Both the position numbers and the translations under genes were made by a program. DNA of 64,000 bases from Pseudoxanthomonas suwonensis (lineage in GTDB: Bacteria; Pseudomonadota; Gammaproteobacteria; Xanthomonadales; Xanthomonadaceae), in NCBI RefSeq assembly GCF_010093235.1, contig NZ_PDWP01000011.1, positions 46,453-110,452 on the forward strand. The letters are read 5' to 3'. Under the pieces are notes generated by a model. The model saw only the letters and a list, made by a program, of their open reading frames with translations. It was not told where the DNA came from and did no database searches. Below, piece after piece: positions 1-6,236 of this stretch. How positions within the stretch are numbered: position 1 is the stretch's first letter; every line of letters begins with the position of its first letter.

Positions 1-1
1 C

Positions 2-220
2 ACGCTACTCACCAAAGATGCGTACAAGTCAGGCGACCCGCATGATGACGTTTTTGTACTGGTCGCCGGCGATGCGGACTATGTCCCCACCATCAATGAG
101 CTAAAGAAAGATGGATATTTCGTAGAGGTCGTTTTCTGGGATCACGCATCAAAAGAGTTGCGAGAGGCTGCGTCTAGATTCGTAGGCCTCAATAAGCATC
201 TTGAGAATTTACGGCTTTGA
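2..220 (+). CDS. NYN/PIN-like nuclease-fold protein, C-terminal fragment (integron cassette gene)
   Basis: The reading frame is open from the window edge to a TGA at 218-220, so only the last 72 residues are seen. They contain the strand-loop signature of NYN (LabA/DUF88) domains: a hydrophobic strand, then AGDADYVPTI, then a helix and EVVFW. In this family the aspartates after the glycine are metal ligands of a PIN-like RNase fold. RNase activity is known or proposed for relatives and is not shown here. The stop is followed after one base by an attC-like site, so I read this as the cassette gene upstream of attC 222-282. Base composition is clearly less GC-rich than the rest of the window. 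The N-terminus and start lie outside. Confidence 0.8.
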   Translation, partial: TLLTKDAYKSGDPHDDVFVLVAGDADYVPTINELKKDGYFVEVVFWDHASKELREAASRFVGLNKHLENLRL

Positions 221-221
221 G

Positions 222-282
222 TGCTAACAGTTCATTCAAGCCGACGTCGCTTCGCGGCGCGGCTTAATTCAGGCGTTATGCC
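222..282 (+). repeat. attC recombination site 1 (aadA-type, about 60 bp)
   Basis: The left box is TGCTAAC at 222-228 and the right box is GTTATGC at 275-281, with the predicted exchange point between G275 and T276. Between them are TTCAAGCCGACG at 235-246 and CGCGGCTTAATTC at 258-270. These pair imperfectly (AAGCCG core) around a GC-rich loop with CTTCGCGG. The arrangement closely resembles the attC of aadA-type gene cassettes. It separates the NYN gene from the leucine-rich-repeat gene. The right box departs from GTTRRRY at one base. Confidence 0.85.
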
Positions 283-285
283 TTT

Positions 286-1029
286 ATGAAAGCAGCGCAT
301 TTACATTGGGATGAAACCCACCTGCCAGGCCCAGACCCATCCGAGTGGGATCTACGTCCCGAGATGTTTAGTCACTTGGGCTCTCTGTATCTAAGGTGCA
401 CTCAAACGAGTCTACCTGATGCGGCGCAGAGGAAACTCGTGAAGAAATGGTGCGAATTGATCCCAACACTCAATGTGACGTCGCTGACTCTAGCAACGAG
501 GACAAGTCAGCAACTGGTAAACGCTGCTTGTCAGCTATCAAACCTCGAGCATCTTCACATAGGATGGGGCGGCGCCAAATCACTGGAGCCAATAGCAAAT
601 TGTCGTAAGCTGACCTCTCTTGGAATAGATAGCACGCCATCTTTAACAGGGCTTGCTGTGCTCCGCACATTGAAGAATCTTAGGGTGCTAAGACTCGAGA
701 ACATCAAAGAAGCTCAAGATTTAAGTTTCGTCTCAGACATCGAAGGCCTGACAGAGTTCGGCATCTGCGGCAGCATGTGGACAGACCAAAAGGTGGACAG
801 CCTATGGCCCGTGGCCAAGCTTCAGCAGCTTGAGACACTGCACCTTATGGCGACGCGCGTCCTCTGCGACGGACTTGCACCTATTCACGGCATGCCAAAA
901 CTCAAGGTACTCAACGCATCTTTTTATTACTCGGCAGCCGAGTTTGCCGCGCTACGGGCGGCTACTCCATCACTCAGGTCTGGCACTCCCTTCGACTCAG
1001 AGGGCATCGAGACGTGGAGCGAGGCCTAA
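286..1029 (+). CDS. Leucine-rich-repeat protein carried on an integron cassette
   Basis: This is a 247-residue protein with no signal peptide or membrane helix. From about residue 75 to 220 it has repeated LxxLxxLxL units, for example LSNLEHLHIGW, LKNLRVLRLEN and LQQLETLHLMA, spaced by about 22-28 residues. This is typical of a short leucine-rich-repeat solenoid, a protein-binding fold. The start ATG lies 10 bases after the exchange point of attC 1. The stop TAA falls inside the left box of attC 2, which is the normal tight packing of a gene cassette. Composition is less GC-rich than the chromosome. The partner and role are unknown. Small LRR proteins of this kind are seen as hypothetical genes, and I do not assign an activity. 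Confidence 0.85.
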   Translation: MKAAHLHWDETHLPGPDPSEWDLRPEMFSHLGSLYLRCTQTSLPDAAQRKLVKKWCELIPTLNVTSLTLATRTSQQLVNAACQLSNLEHLHIGWGGAKSLEPIANCRKLTSLGIDSTPSLTGLAVLRTLKNLRVLRLENIKEAQDLSFVSDIEGLTEFGICGSMWTDQKVDSLWPVAKLQQLETLHLMATRVLCDGLAPIHGMPKLKVLNASFYYSAAEFAALRAATPSLRSGTPFDSEGIETWSEA

Positions 1030-1135
1030 CAATGCGTTCAAGCCGAAATTGCATTGCTACGTCAGCCACATGGCAGAAGAAGCTTGCCATGTGGCCGGCT
1101 ATGCGCTGCAATTCGGCTTAACTTCGGTGTTAGGT
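1024..1135 (+). repeat. attC recombination site 2 (about 112 bp)
   Basis: The left box GCCTAAC is at 1024-1030 and the right box GTTAGGT at 1129-1135. The next boxes are TTCAAGCCGAAATTGCA (1037-1053) and TGCAATTCGGCTTAA (1107-1121). They pair almost perfectly with one extrahelical base on the left arm, which is the feature that marks the recombined strand. Inside is a second perfect stem, CCACATGGCA against TGCCATGTGG, around a short loop. This is the best-formed of the three sites. The stop codon of the LRR gene lies within its left box. Confidence 0.92.
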
Positions 1136-1211
1136 CGTCGGTTGCAGCGTGCCGCGATCAAGGTCGTCGGAACTGGCGTGAAGTAAGAAGCAGACGAGTA
1201 GTGAGGTTGAA

Positions 1212-1463
1212 GTGAGTGTTGATTTTGAGAAGGTTGACGAGAGGCGGGATATGGGGCCGTTTGATCCATCGCCTTCGGGTCACCTGGTCTACCCTTCCGT
1301 TGAGCATTGCAGGCGGGGCATCGGCGCCACATACAAGGATCGATTCTGGTCGAGAACGGCCACAAGGCGAGCACTGCACGACTGGTTGGGGAAGACATGG
1401 GATCGAGTCTTTGCCATCCTGTTCGTTCTCCTGATTCTGGGAAGCGGCATCCGGGGGCTTTGA
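1212..1463 (+). CDS. Small hypothetical protein with a C-terminal membrane helix (integron cassette gene)
   Basis: This is the best candidate gene of the cassette lying between attC 2 and attC 3. It has 83 residues and starts at GTG 1212 after a GAGGTTGAA purine stretch. The first 60 residues are polar and charged. The last 18 or so (VFAILFVLLILGSG) form one hydrophobic helix, so a tail-anchored or single-pass membrane protein is possible. I recognise no family. Overlapping frames on both strands are open across this short stretch, so the choice rests on the ribosome-binding stretch and the sensible hydrophobic profile. About 85 bases separate the stop from attC 3. Confidence 0.45.
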   Translation: MSVDFEKVDERRDMGPFDPSPSGHLVYPSVEHCRRGIGATYKDRFWSRTATRRALHDWLGKTWDRVFAILFVLLILGSGIRGL

Positions 1464-1548
1464 ACTCGCCGTCTTGTCCGCTCGACGAAGGTCGTTGTAG
1501 TGTCCGATCTGGATTGGGCTAGCAGCACGCGCTGCGTGACGTGGAGCG

Positions 1549-1647
1549 GCCTAACGACGCTGCTTCGTTACGCGAGCTCAAGCGGCAGGTAAAGCTTGCC
1601 AGCCGGCCCGCTCAACTGCGCAGCGCGGCTCAAATCGGGTGTTATGC
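1549..1647 (+). repeat. attC-like recombination site 3 (about 99 bp, partly degenerate)
   Basis: The left box GCCTAAC (1549-1555) and right box GTTATGC (1641-1647) match well, and the spacing fits an attC. The inner arms pair poorly. CTCAAGCGGC near 1577-1586 and GCGGCTCAA near 1625-1633 are not clean inverse complements, though a small stem around AAGCTT at 1592-1597 is possible. I take it as a real but diverged attC, because it lies exactly where a cassette junction is expected between two short plus-strand genes. Confidence 0.65.
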
Positions 1648-1678
1648 CGCTCTGGTCGCTTATCCAGGCCAAGGGGAA

Positions 1679-2002
1679 ATGATGTCGGTCGTCAAGGAGA
1701 GGGAAAAGCTGGCGCTGGATGCCATCAGGCAGGCCTTCGGCACGGAGGCTGGCGAAGACGGGATCGGCTTGTTTATCGAGCATCATCTGGCCGAGTTGCC
1801 GGAGAGTTACTGGCAGGAGCATCTGGGGACCAGTACTCCCGATCCCTCGTCGGTCATCACGCTTCTGGAGCTTCGCTCATCCTGGGGCGAGGGTGAGGTC
1901 GAGTATTTCGACTTCACGCTGCCCGGCGAGGTGACGGATTACGTCGTTTCGGTCCATTTCGATGAATCCGGCAGCATTGACGGTATCTCCATGGAGAGCT
2001 GA
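1679..2002 (+). CDS. Small acidic hypothetical protein, last cassette-like gene (possibly DUF2004-like)
   Basis: This protein has 107 residues from ATG 1679; ATG 1682 is equally possible, with AAGGGG just upstream. The frame is open further upstream to 1541, but that part runs through attC 3, so the shorter start is chosen. The protein is acidic, with a helical N-terminal half and a C-terminal beta-rich part ending in YVVSVHFDESGSIDGISMES. That ending recalls DUF2004-type proteins, but this is a weak impression. It follows attC 3 directly, as a cassette gene should. No attC-like site follows its stop, so it is either the last cassette with a lost attC or the chromosomal neighbour of the array. 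Confidence 0.6.
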   Translation: MMSVVKEREKLALDAIRQAFGTEAGEDGIGLFIEHHLAELPESYWQEHLGTSTPDPSSVITLLELRSSWGEGEVEYFDFTLPGEVTDYVVSVHFDESGSIDGISMES

Positions 2003-2347
2003 CCGGGCTTGCCGTGGCGAGGCCGGCTCCTGCGGCCTGCCGCTTCCTCCGGATTTCATCGGGCTCGCCCGGTTGCGCGGGCCGGTCGTTGGCGTCGGGC
2101 GCCGTGCCGGGAGGAAGGACTGCCATGGCTGCGCGGCATCAGGCGTGCACGTCGCTGAGGTCGCCGCGTTCGATCAGCGGTCAGACCTTCGTGGGTCCTG
2201 ACGGGGGCTTGAAGATGCATGGCGAACCGTCCGCCGTGTGGGCACTGACTGGCTCCCTTGGGGGGGTACGGCCTCCGATGCTGGGCATGGGGCGCGGGAT
2301 GAGCGGTGCGCTGCCAGCCGTGCCCGGACGGTTCCGCCCAGGCCTGC
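2003..2347. other. Gene-poor junction between cassette array and chromosome
   Basis: This is 345 bp between the last cassette-like gene and the 3' end of the FUSC gene. It returns to the high GC of the chromosome. I see no attC boxes, no repeat and no convincing terminator. A reading frame beginning at ATG 2124 after GGGAGGAAGG is open, but it runs into the antisense of the FUSC gene and its composition looks accidental. Confidence 0.5.
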
Positions 2348-4285
2348 TCAGGAAGCCTGCAGCTTCTGCCGCAGGAACCGGTGCAGGTCGACCAGGTCGC
2401 CTGCGAACAGTGGCGGCAGTCCATGCGGCAGGCGCGGAGGGGGCTCGCCGTGGCTCCAGGCGCGGGCCAGGCTCGACAGCGCCTCGATCGCGGCATCCGC
2501 GCTTCCCTGCGCGTCCGGCTTCGCGAGCGCGGAAGCGTCGGCTGGGCTGGCGTCCTGCGTGGCCTGTCCTGCCGCCTCGGGGGCTGGAGTCCCGTCCTGG
2601 ACAGGCGCATCCCGCTCCAGGTCCCAACACGCGGCCAGCACGCGGTAGACCAGGCGCTGGCAGGCGGCCACCGCGGGCCAGTGCTCGCTGGCGCTGCGAC
2701 GTTCCTCCGCCGAGCCATCCAGGGCCTGGTCCAGCGCCTGTTCCAGCAGGAAGCTGCGGTGCTGCAGGTCGCGGCGGTCGATCCGCGCCTGCGGCGTGGT
2801 CACCTCTCCGCGCGCCAGGTGCGGGCAGACGCGCTGGATCGCCAGCAGGCACTGGCCGATTTCCGAGGCCACGGTGCGGGCGTTGGCGCGCGGCGGCAGC
2901 AGGCGGAAGGCCAGCAGGGCGCAGCCGCAGCCGATCACGGTGTCCACGCCGCGCGCCAGCAGCATGCCGGGGATGTCGTCCACCGGCTGGCCGCCGCTGG
3001 CGATGGTCAACGCGGCGCTGGTGATGAACACCACCGCCAATGCGTAGTTGCGGACCACCACCATCTCGATGGTTAACTGCAGCGCCATCACCGTCAGCGC
3101 CAGCCAGGGCCCGGTCGGATGCAGCCACAGGATGGCGCCGGCCAGGGCGAGTCCGGCCCAGGTGCCAAGGGTGCGTTCGAGGCTGCGCTGGAGGGTGCGT
3201 GGCCAGGTCAGGCCCTGGTGCAGCATCAGCAGGGCGGCGGCCACGGCCCAGTACGCGCGTTGCAGGTCGAGGGCGCCTGCGATCAGGCCGGCGGCGAGGC
3301 AGGCCAGGCCGATGCGCAGCAGCTGGCGGCGCTGGTTGGAGCCGGCCGCCAGGCCCTCGCGCAGCAGGGTCCACGAGCGCGGGTAGCCATGGGGCACGGT
3401 CCCGGACGGCAGGGGACGCGGACGCCGGATCGCCTCCTGGCGTGTTTCCTCGCCCAGCTGATTGACATGGCAGCGCAGCTCATCGCGGCGCTCAGGCGGC
3501 AGGGCAGGGTCGTGGCTGGCCGCGAACGCCAGGTGCAGCTCGCGGTTGATCGCGCGCAGCCGGGCCAGCTCGCCGTTCGGGCGCGCCGGGATCGGCTGGA
3601 AGCCGACCAGCATCTGCCAGCTGTCGTACAGGGCCTGGGCCGCGCGCCGGCGGGCGCGTGGATGCTCGCGGGCGTCGGCGGAAACCGCCGCGGCCACGGC
3701 GCGCGAGGCGGGGAGCACGGCACGCCGTTCCGGCTGGCGCGGATGCAGCAGGATCCCGACGGTATGCAGCAGCCAGGCGCCCATGCCGCCGCCCAGCACC
3801 AGCAGGCCGGCCTGCCAGGGCGGCAGGTGGGCGACCGGGATCGCGGTGCTGGCGGCACAGGCGAGCACGAACAGGTAGGCGCCGGCCGGGCCGATGCGCA
3901 TGGCGTTGCACAGCCAGGTCGCGAACATCGCCACCAAGGCCAGTGCCGGCAGGATGGCCCAGGCATGCGGCTGCAACCACAGCCCGAACATCACCGCCAC
4001 GGCGAAGCCCAGCGCGACCGCCGCCAGGGCGATGGCGCGGGCGGCATAGGGGCGGTCGCCGCAATACAGGGCGGTGAAGCCACCGATGGTGGCCATCATG
4101 CCGGCCGCGGGATCCCCGGCCAGCCAGCCGGCGAGGACCGGGATGCCCATGGCCAGGGCGGCGCGCAGCGAGAAGGCCAGCCGGCCGGGCGGGGCGGGGC
4201 GGACCTGGCGGATCGCGTGGAGCAGCCCGTGCGTGGCCGCGGAAGGTGGCTCCGGAACCGGGGGCAGGGGCGTCGACATGCGCAT
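2348..4285 (-). CDS. FUSC-family inner-membrane transporter (aromatic acid exporter-like)
   Basis: The 645-residue protein has two hydrophobic blocks (about residues 36-180 and 322-462). Each holds several membrane helices and is followed by a soluble helical segment. This is the duplicated layout of the fusaric-acid-resistance/AaeB/YccS group, and the length is normal. The second block carries the arginine-rich WPRTLQRSLERTLGTWAG stretch typical of FUSC domains. Such proteins are thought to export aromatic acids with a periplasmic adaptor, but no membrane-fusion protein gene lies beside it, as for YccS-type members. The start at 4285 gives MRMST; the Met two codons later is an alternative. 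It is divergent from the MAPEG gene with 54 bp between. Confidence 0.88.
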   Translation of the reverse strand: MRMSTPLPPVPEPPSAATHGLLHAIRQVRPAPPGRLAFSLRAALAMGIPVLAGWLAGDPAAGMMATIGGFTALYCGDRPYAARAIALAAVALGFAVAVMFGLWLQPHAWAILPALALVAMFATWLCNAMRIGPAGAYLFVLACAASTAIPVAHLPPWQAGLLVLGGGMGAWLLHTVGILLHPRQPERRAVLPASRAVAAAVSADAREHPRARRRAAQALYDSWQMLVGFQPIPARPNGELARLRAINRELHLAFAASHDPALPPERRDELRCHVNQLGEETRQEAIRRPRPLPSGTVPHGYPRSWTLLREGLAAGSNQRRQLLRIGLACLAAGLIAGALDLQRAYWAVAAALLMLHQGLTWPRTLQRSLERTLGTWAGLALAGAILWLHPTGPWLALTVMALQLTIEMVVVRNYALAVVFITSAALTIASGGQPVDDIPGMLLARGVDTVIGCGCALLAFRLLPPRANARTVASEIGQCLLAIQRVCPHLARGEVTTPQARIDRRDLQHRSFLLEQALDQALDGSAEERRSASEHWPAVAACQRLVYRVLAACWDLERDAPVQDGTPAPEAAGQATQDASPADASALAKPDAQGSADAAIEALSSLARAWSHGEPPPRLPHGLPPLFAGDLVDLHRFLRQKLQAS

Positions 4286-4339
4286 ATCGTAGCCCCGGCG
4301 GCGTTGCTAACCTGCGTGCACGCATCACAGGAGGTCGAG

Positions 4340-4732
4340 ATGGGTACCGAGATCCACTACCTGGGCCTGGCCGTCGTGCTTGGCCTGGTGCAGCTGTTGC
4401 TGGCGGCCCTGCTGGTGACCCGCCAGCGCGGAATGGAATGGAATACCGGCCCGCGCGACGTCACCCCGGGCCCGGCCACCGGCAAGGCCGGGCGTGCCGA
4501 CCGCGCCTTCCGCAACTTCCTCGAGACCTTCCCGTTCTTCGCCGCGGCCGTGCTGGCCGTGGTCGCCACCGGGCAGGCCGATGCCTGGACCGCCCTCGGC
4601 GTGAAGCTCTATTTCTGGGCGCGGGTGGTCTACGTGCCGCTCTATCTCTACGGGGTGCGCTACGTGCGTTCCTTCGCCTGGGGCGTTTCGATGGCGGGTT
4701 TGCTGCTGGTGCTGCTGCCGTTGTTGCGCTGA
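4340..4732 (+). CDS. MAPEG-family membrane protein
   Basis: The 130-residue protein has four hydrophobic helices (about 8-28, 63-82, 86-106 and 112-129). It contains the family's conserved elements: RAxRNFLETFPFFAA in helix 2 and FWARVVYVPLYLYGV in the third. MAPEG proteins are membrane glutathione or lipid-handling proteins. The bacterial short forms such as this have no defined substrate. The start ATG 4340 follows GGAGGT at 4330-4335. It is transcribed away from the FUSC gene and stops 62 bp before the next gene. Confidence 0.88.
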   Translation: MGTEIHYLGLAVVLGLVQLLLAALLVTRQRGMEWNTGPRDVTPGPATGKAGRADRAFRNFLETFPFFAAAVLAVVATGQADAWTALGVKLYFWARVVYVPLYLYGVRYVRSFAWGVSMAGLLLVLLPLLR

Positions 4733-4794
4733 ACGCAACGCTGGTGTTCATGGGCGGTTGTCCGGCGGGCGTACACAGCCTCTAGACTGGGCCC

Positions 4795-6012
4795 ATGCAA
4801 GCCAAGAGACCCGCCGTGCCTCCTTCCGTCCTGCGCCGTAGCCTGTGGGTCTTCCTGATGCTGGTCGCAGGCATCGGGGTGCTGGTCGCGTGCCAGCGCC
4901 TGGTCGAGGACGAGGGCGAGGTCCAGACCCAGCCGGTGGCATCGCCGGAGGAGGGCGGTGCGGTCAGCAGCGCGCCGATGGCCGAGGAGACGGTGGCCGC
5001 CGAGCCGCCCCCGCCGGCCCCGGAGCCGGAACCTGCCGTCGACTGGTCGCCGCGCGAGCTGGCCGCCGGGCAGGCATGGCTCAGCTGCAGCCTGGACTAC
5101 CGCGAGGGCGACGGCGAACCGCTGCCCTCGCTGGACCGCGAGGTCCTGCGCGAGCGCATGGAGGCCTGCCGCGCGGGCGACGTGGTGCGCGTGCGCTACG
5201 TAGGCAAGGTCGCCTCCGACCTCACCGTGCTGGTGCAGCGGGTGACGCTCATGGCCGAGGAGCTTGGCCTCGGCCACCGCGTGCTGGACCTGGACTCCAC
5301 CGGCGGCCAGGTCGAGGACGCGATCCGCGCTGGCGACTGGATCGGCAACCACCACTGGACCCTGTGGGTGCGCGAGGACTCGGTCTGCCACAGCGCCTGT
5401 GTGTTCGTGCTGGCCGGCGGCGACAGCCGGGTGCTGGCCGGGCGGGTGGGCATCCACCGCATCATCCGCCTCAGCTCCACCGCCACCAGCCGCCATGAGC
5501 TCAACACCGAGCTGCAGGCGGTCTACGGCACGGTGCGCGCCTACCTGGAGCGCAACGGCGCCTCGCCGCTGCTGGCCGACGTGATGAAGACCGTGCCCAA
5601 CCGCAGCCTGCGCCTGCTGACCCAGGAGGAGCTGGCGGCCTACGGCCTGGATGGCAACAACGCCGCCCAGGACGACCTCGACCGCGTGCGCCTGCTGGCC
5701 AAATGCGGCGACGACTTCATGCAGCGCCGCGACCGCTGGGTGCGCGCGTTCGAGGAGCGCTGCCGCGCCGAGCGCGAGGTGTTCGCGCGCAACGCCTGCG
5801 GCCTGGAGCTGCGTCGCGGCCTGGGGTTCCCGGACGACGAGTGCCCGGCGGAGAGCCCGCTGGCCGAGTTCAACGCGGTCGAGCCGACGCTGGGCGCCGC
5901 CGCGGATGCGACGGCGGGCGGGGACGACCCTGCAGGCGCCGAGCCCGTGCCCGGGGCCGACGTGGCGGCCAAGGGCAGCCCGGACGTCGACGGGACTGCC
6001 GGCGGGGGCTGA
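4795..6012 (+). CDS. Predicted lipoprotein with a ClpP/crotonase-like periplasmic domain (COG3904-like)
   Basis: The 405-residue protein has an N-terminal hydrophobic stretch ending in the lipobox LVAC (Cys33), so it is probably anchored in a membrane facing the periplasm. A Pro/Glu-rich linker follows (about 50-85). Residues 130-260 have the pattern of ClpP-like periplasmic proteins: strand then DLDSTGGQVEDA (165-176), then CHSACVFVLAGG (198-209), then GIHR (219-222). In ClpP-type folds the serine after the short turn is the nucleophile; Ser200 is the candidate, flanked by Cys198 and Cys202. Proteolysis is inferred from the fold. The C-terminal 60 residues are low-complexity. Not obviously in an operon. 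Confidence 0.75.
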   Translation: MQAKRPAVPPSVLRRSLWVFLMLVAGIGVLVACQRLVEDEGEVQTQPVASPEEGGAVSSAPMAEETVAAEPPPPAPEPEPAVDWSPRELAAGQAWLSCSLDYREGDGEPLPSLDREVLRERMEACRAGDVVRVRYVGKVASDLTVLVQRVTLMAEELGLGHRVLDLDSTGGQVEDAIRAGDWIGNHHWTLWVREDSVCHSACVFVLAGGDSRVLAGRVGIHRIIRLSSTATSRHELNTELQAVYGTVRAYLERNGASPLLADVMKTVPNRSLRLLTQEELAAYGLDGNNAAQDDLDRVRLLAKCGDDFMQRRDRWVRAFEERCRAEREVFARNACGLELRRGLGFPDDECPAESPLAEFNAVEPTLGAAADATAGGDDPAGAEPVPGADVAAKGSPDVDGTAGGG

Positions 6013-6146
6013 GCGCTCCTCCCTGCACCCGGCGGTGCCGGTGTCCGGGGTGAGGCCGGCCCGGTCGCATCCGGGTGCGGCTTCGCGGCGGATAAACGCC
6101 TTGCCGGGGCATGATGCACTGAACGGACGGCAGGTCCGCATTCAGC

Positions 6147-6167
6147 CGCGAGGCGACAAACCTCGCG
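6147..6167 (+). promoter_or_regulatory. Hairpin in the leader of the DEAD-box helicase gene
   Basis: A perfect 7-bp stem CGCGAGG/CCTCGCG encloses the loop CGACAAA, 70 bases before the chosen start codon. Helicase genes of the deaD/csdA type often have long structured leaders that take part in cold or autogenous control. That role is only an inference here. Confidence 0.35.
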
Positions 6168-6236
6168 TTGCAGCGCACAATGGTCAACTTTCATGTACCC
6201 CCGCCGCGCCCCCAGGCGCCGCCGCCGGAGTCCCGG

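Noticed and set aside
1541..1678. Upstream extension of the last cassette-like gene
   Set aside because: This part passes through attC 3 and lacks a ribosome-binding site. The start at 1679 is better placed after AAGGGG.
2014..3024. A plus-strand frame opposite the FUSC gene, including ATG 2124 after GGGAGGAAGG
   Set aside because: The protein is low-complexity Arg/Pro/Gly/Ala-rich and antisense to a complete FUSC gene.
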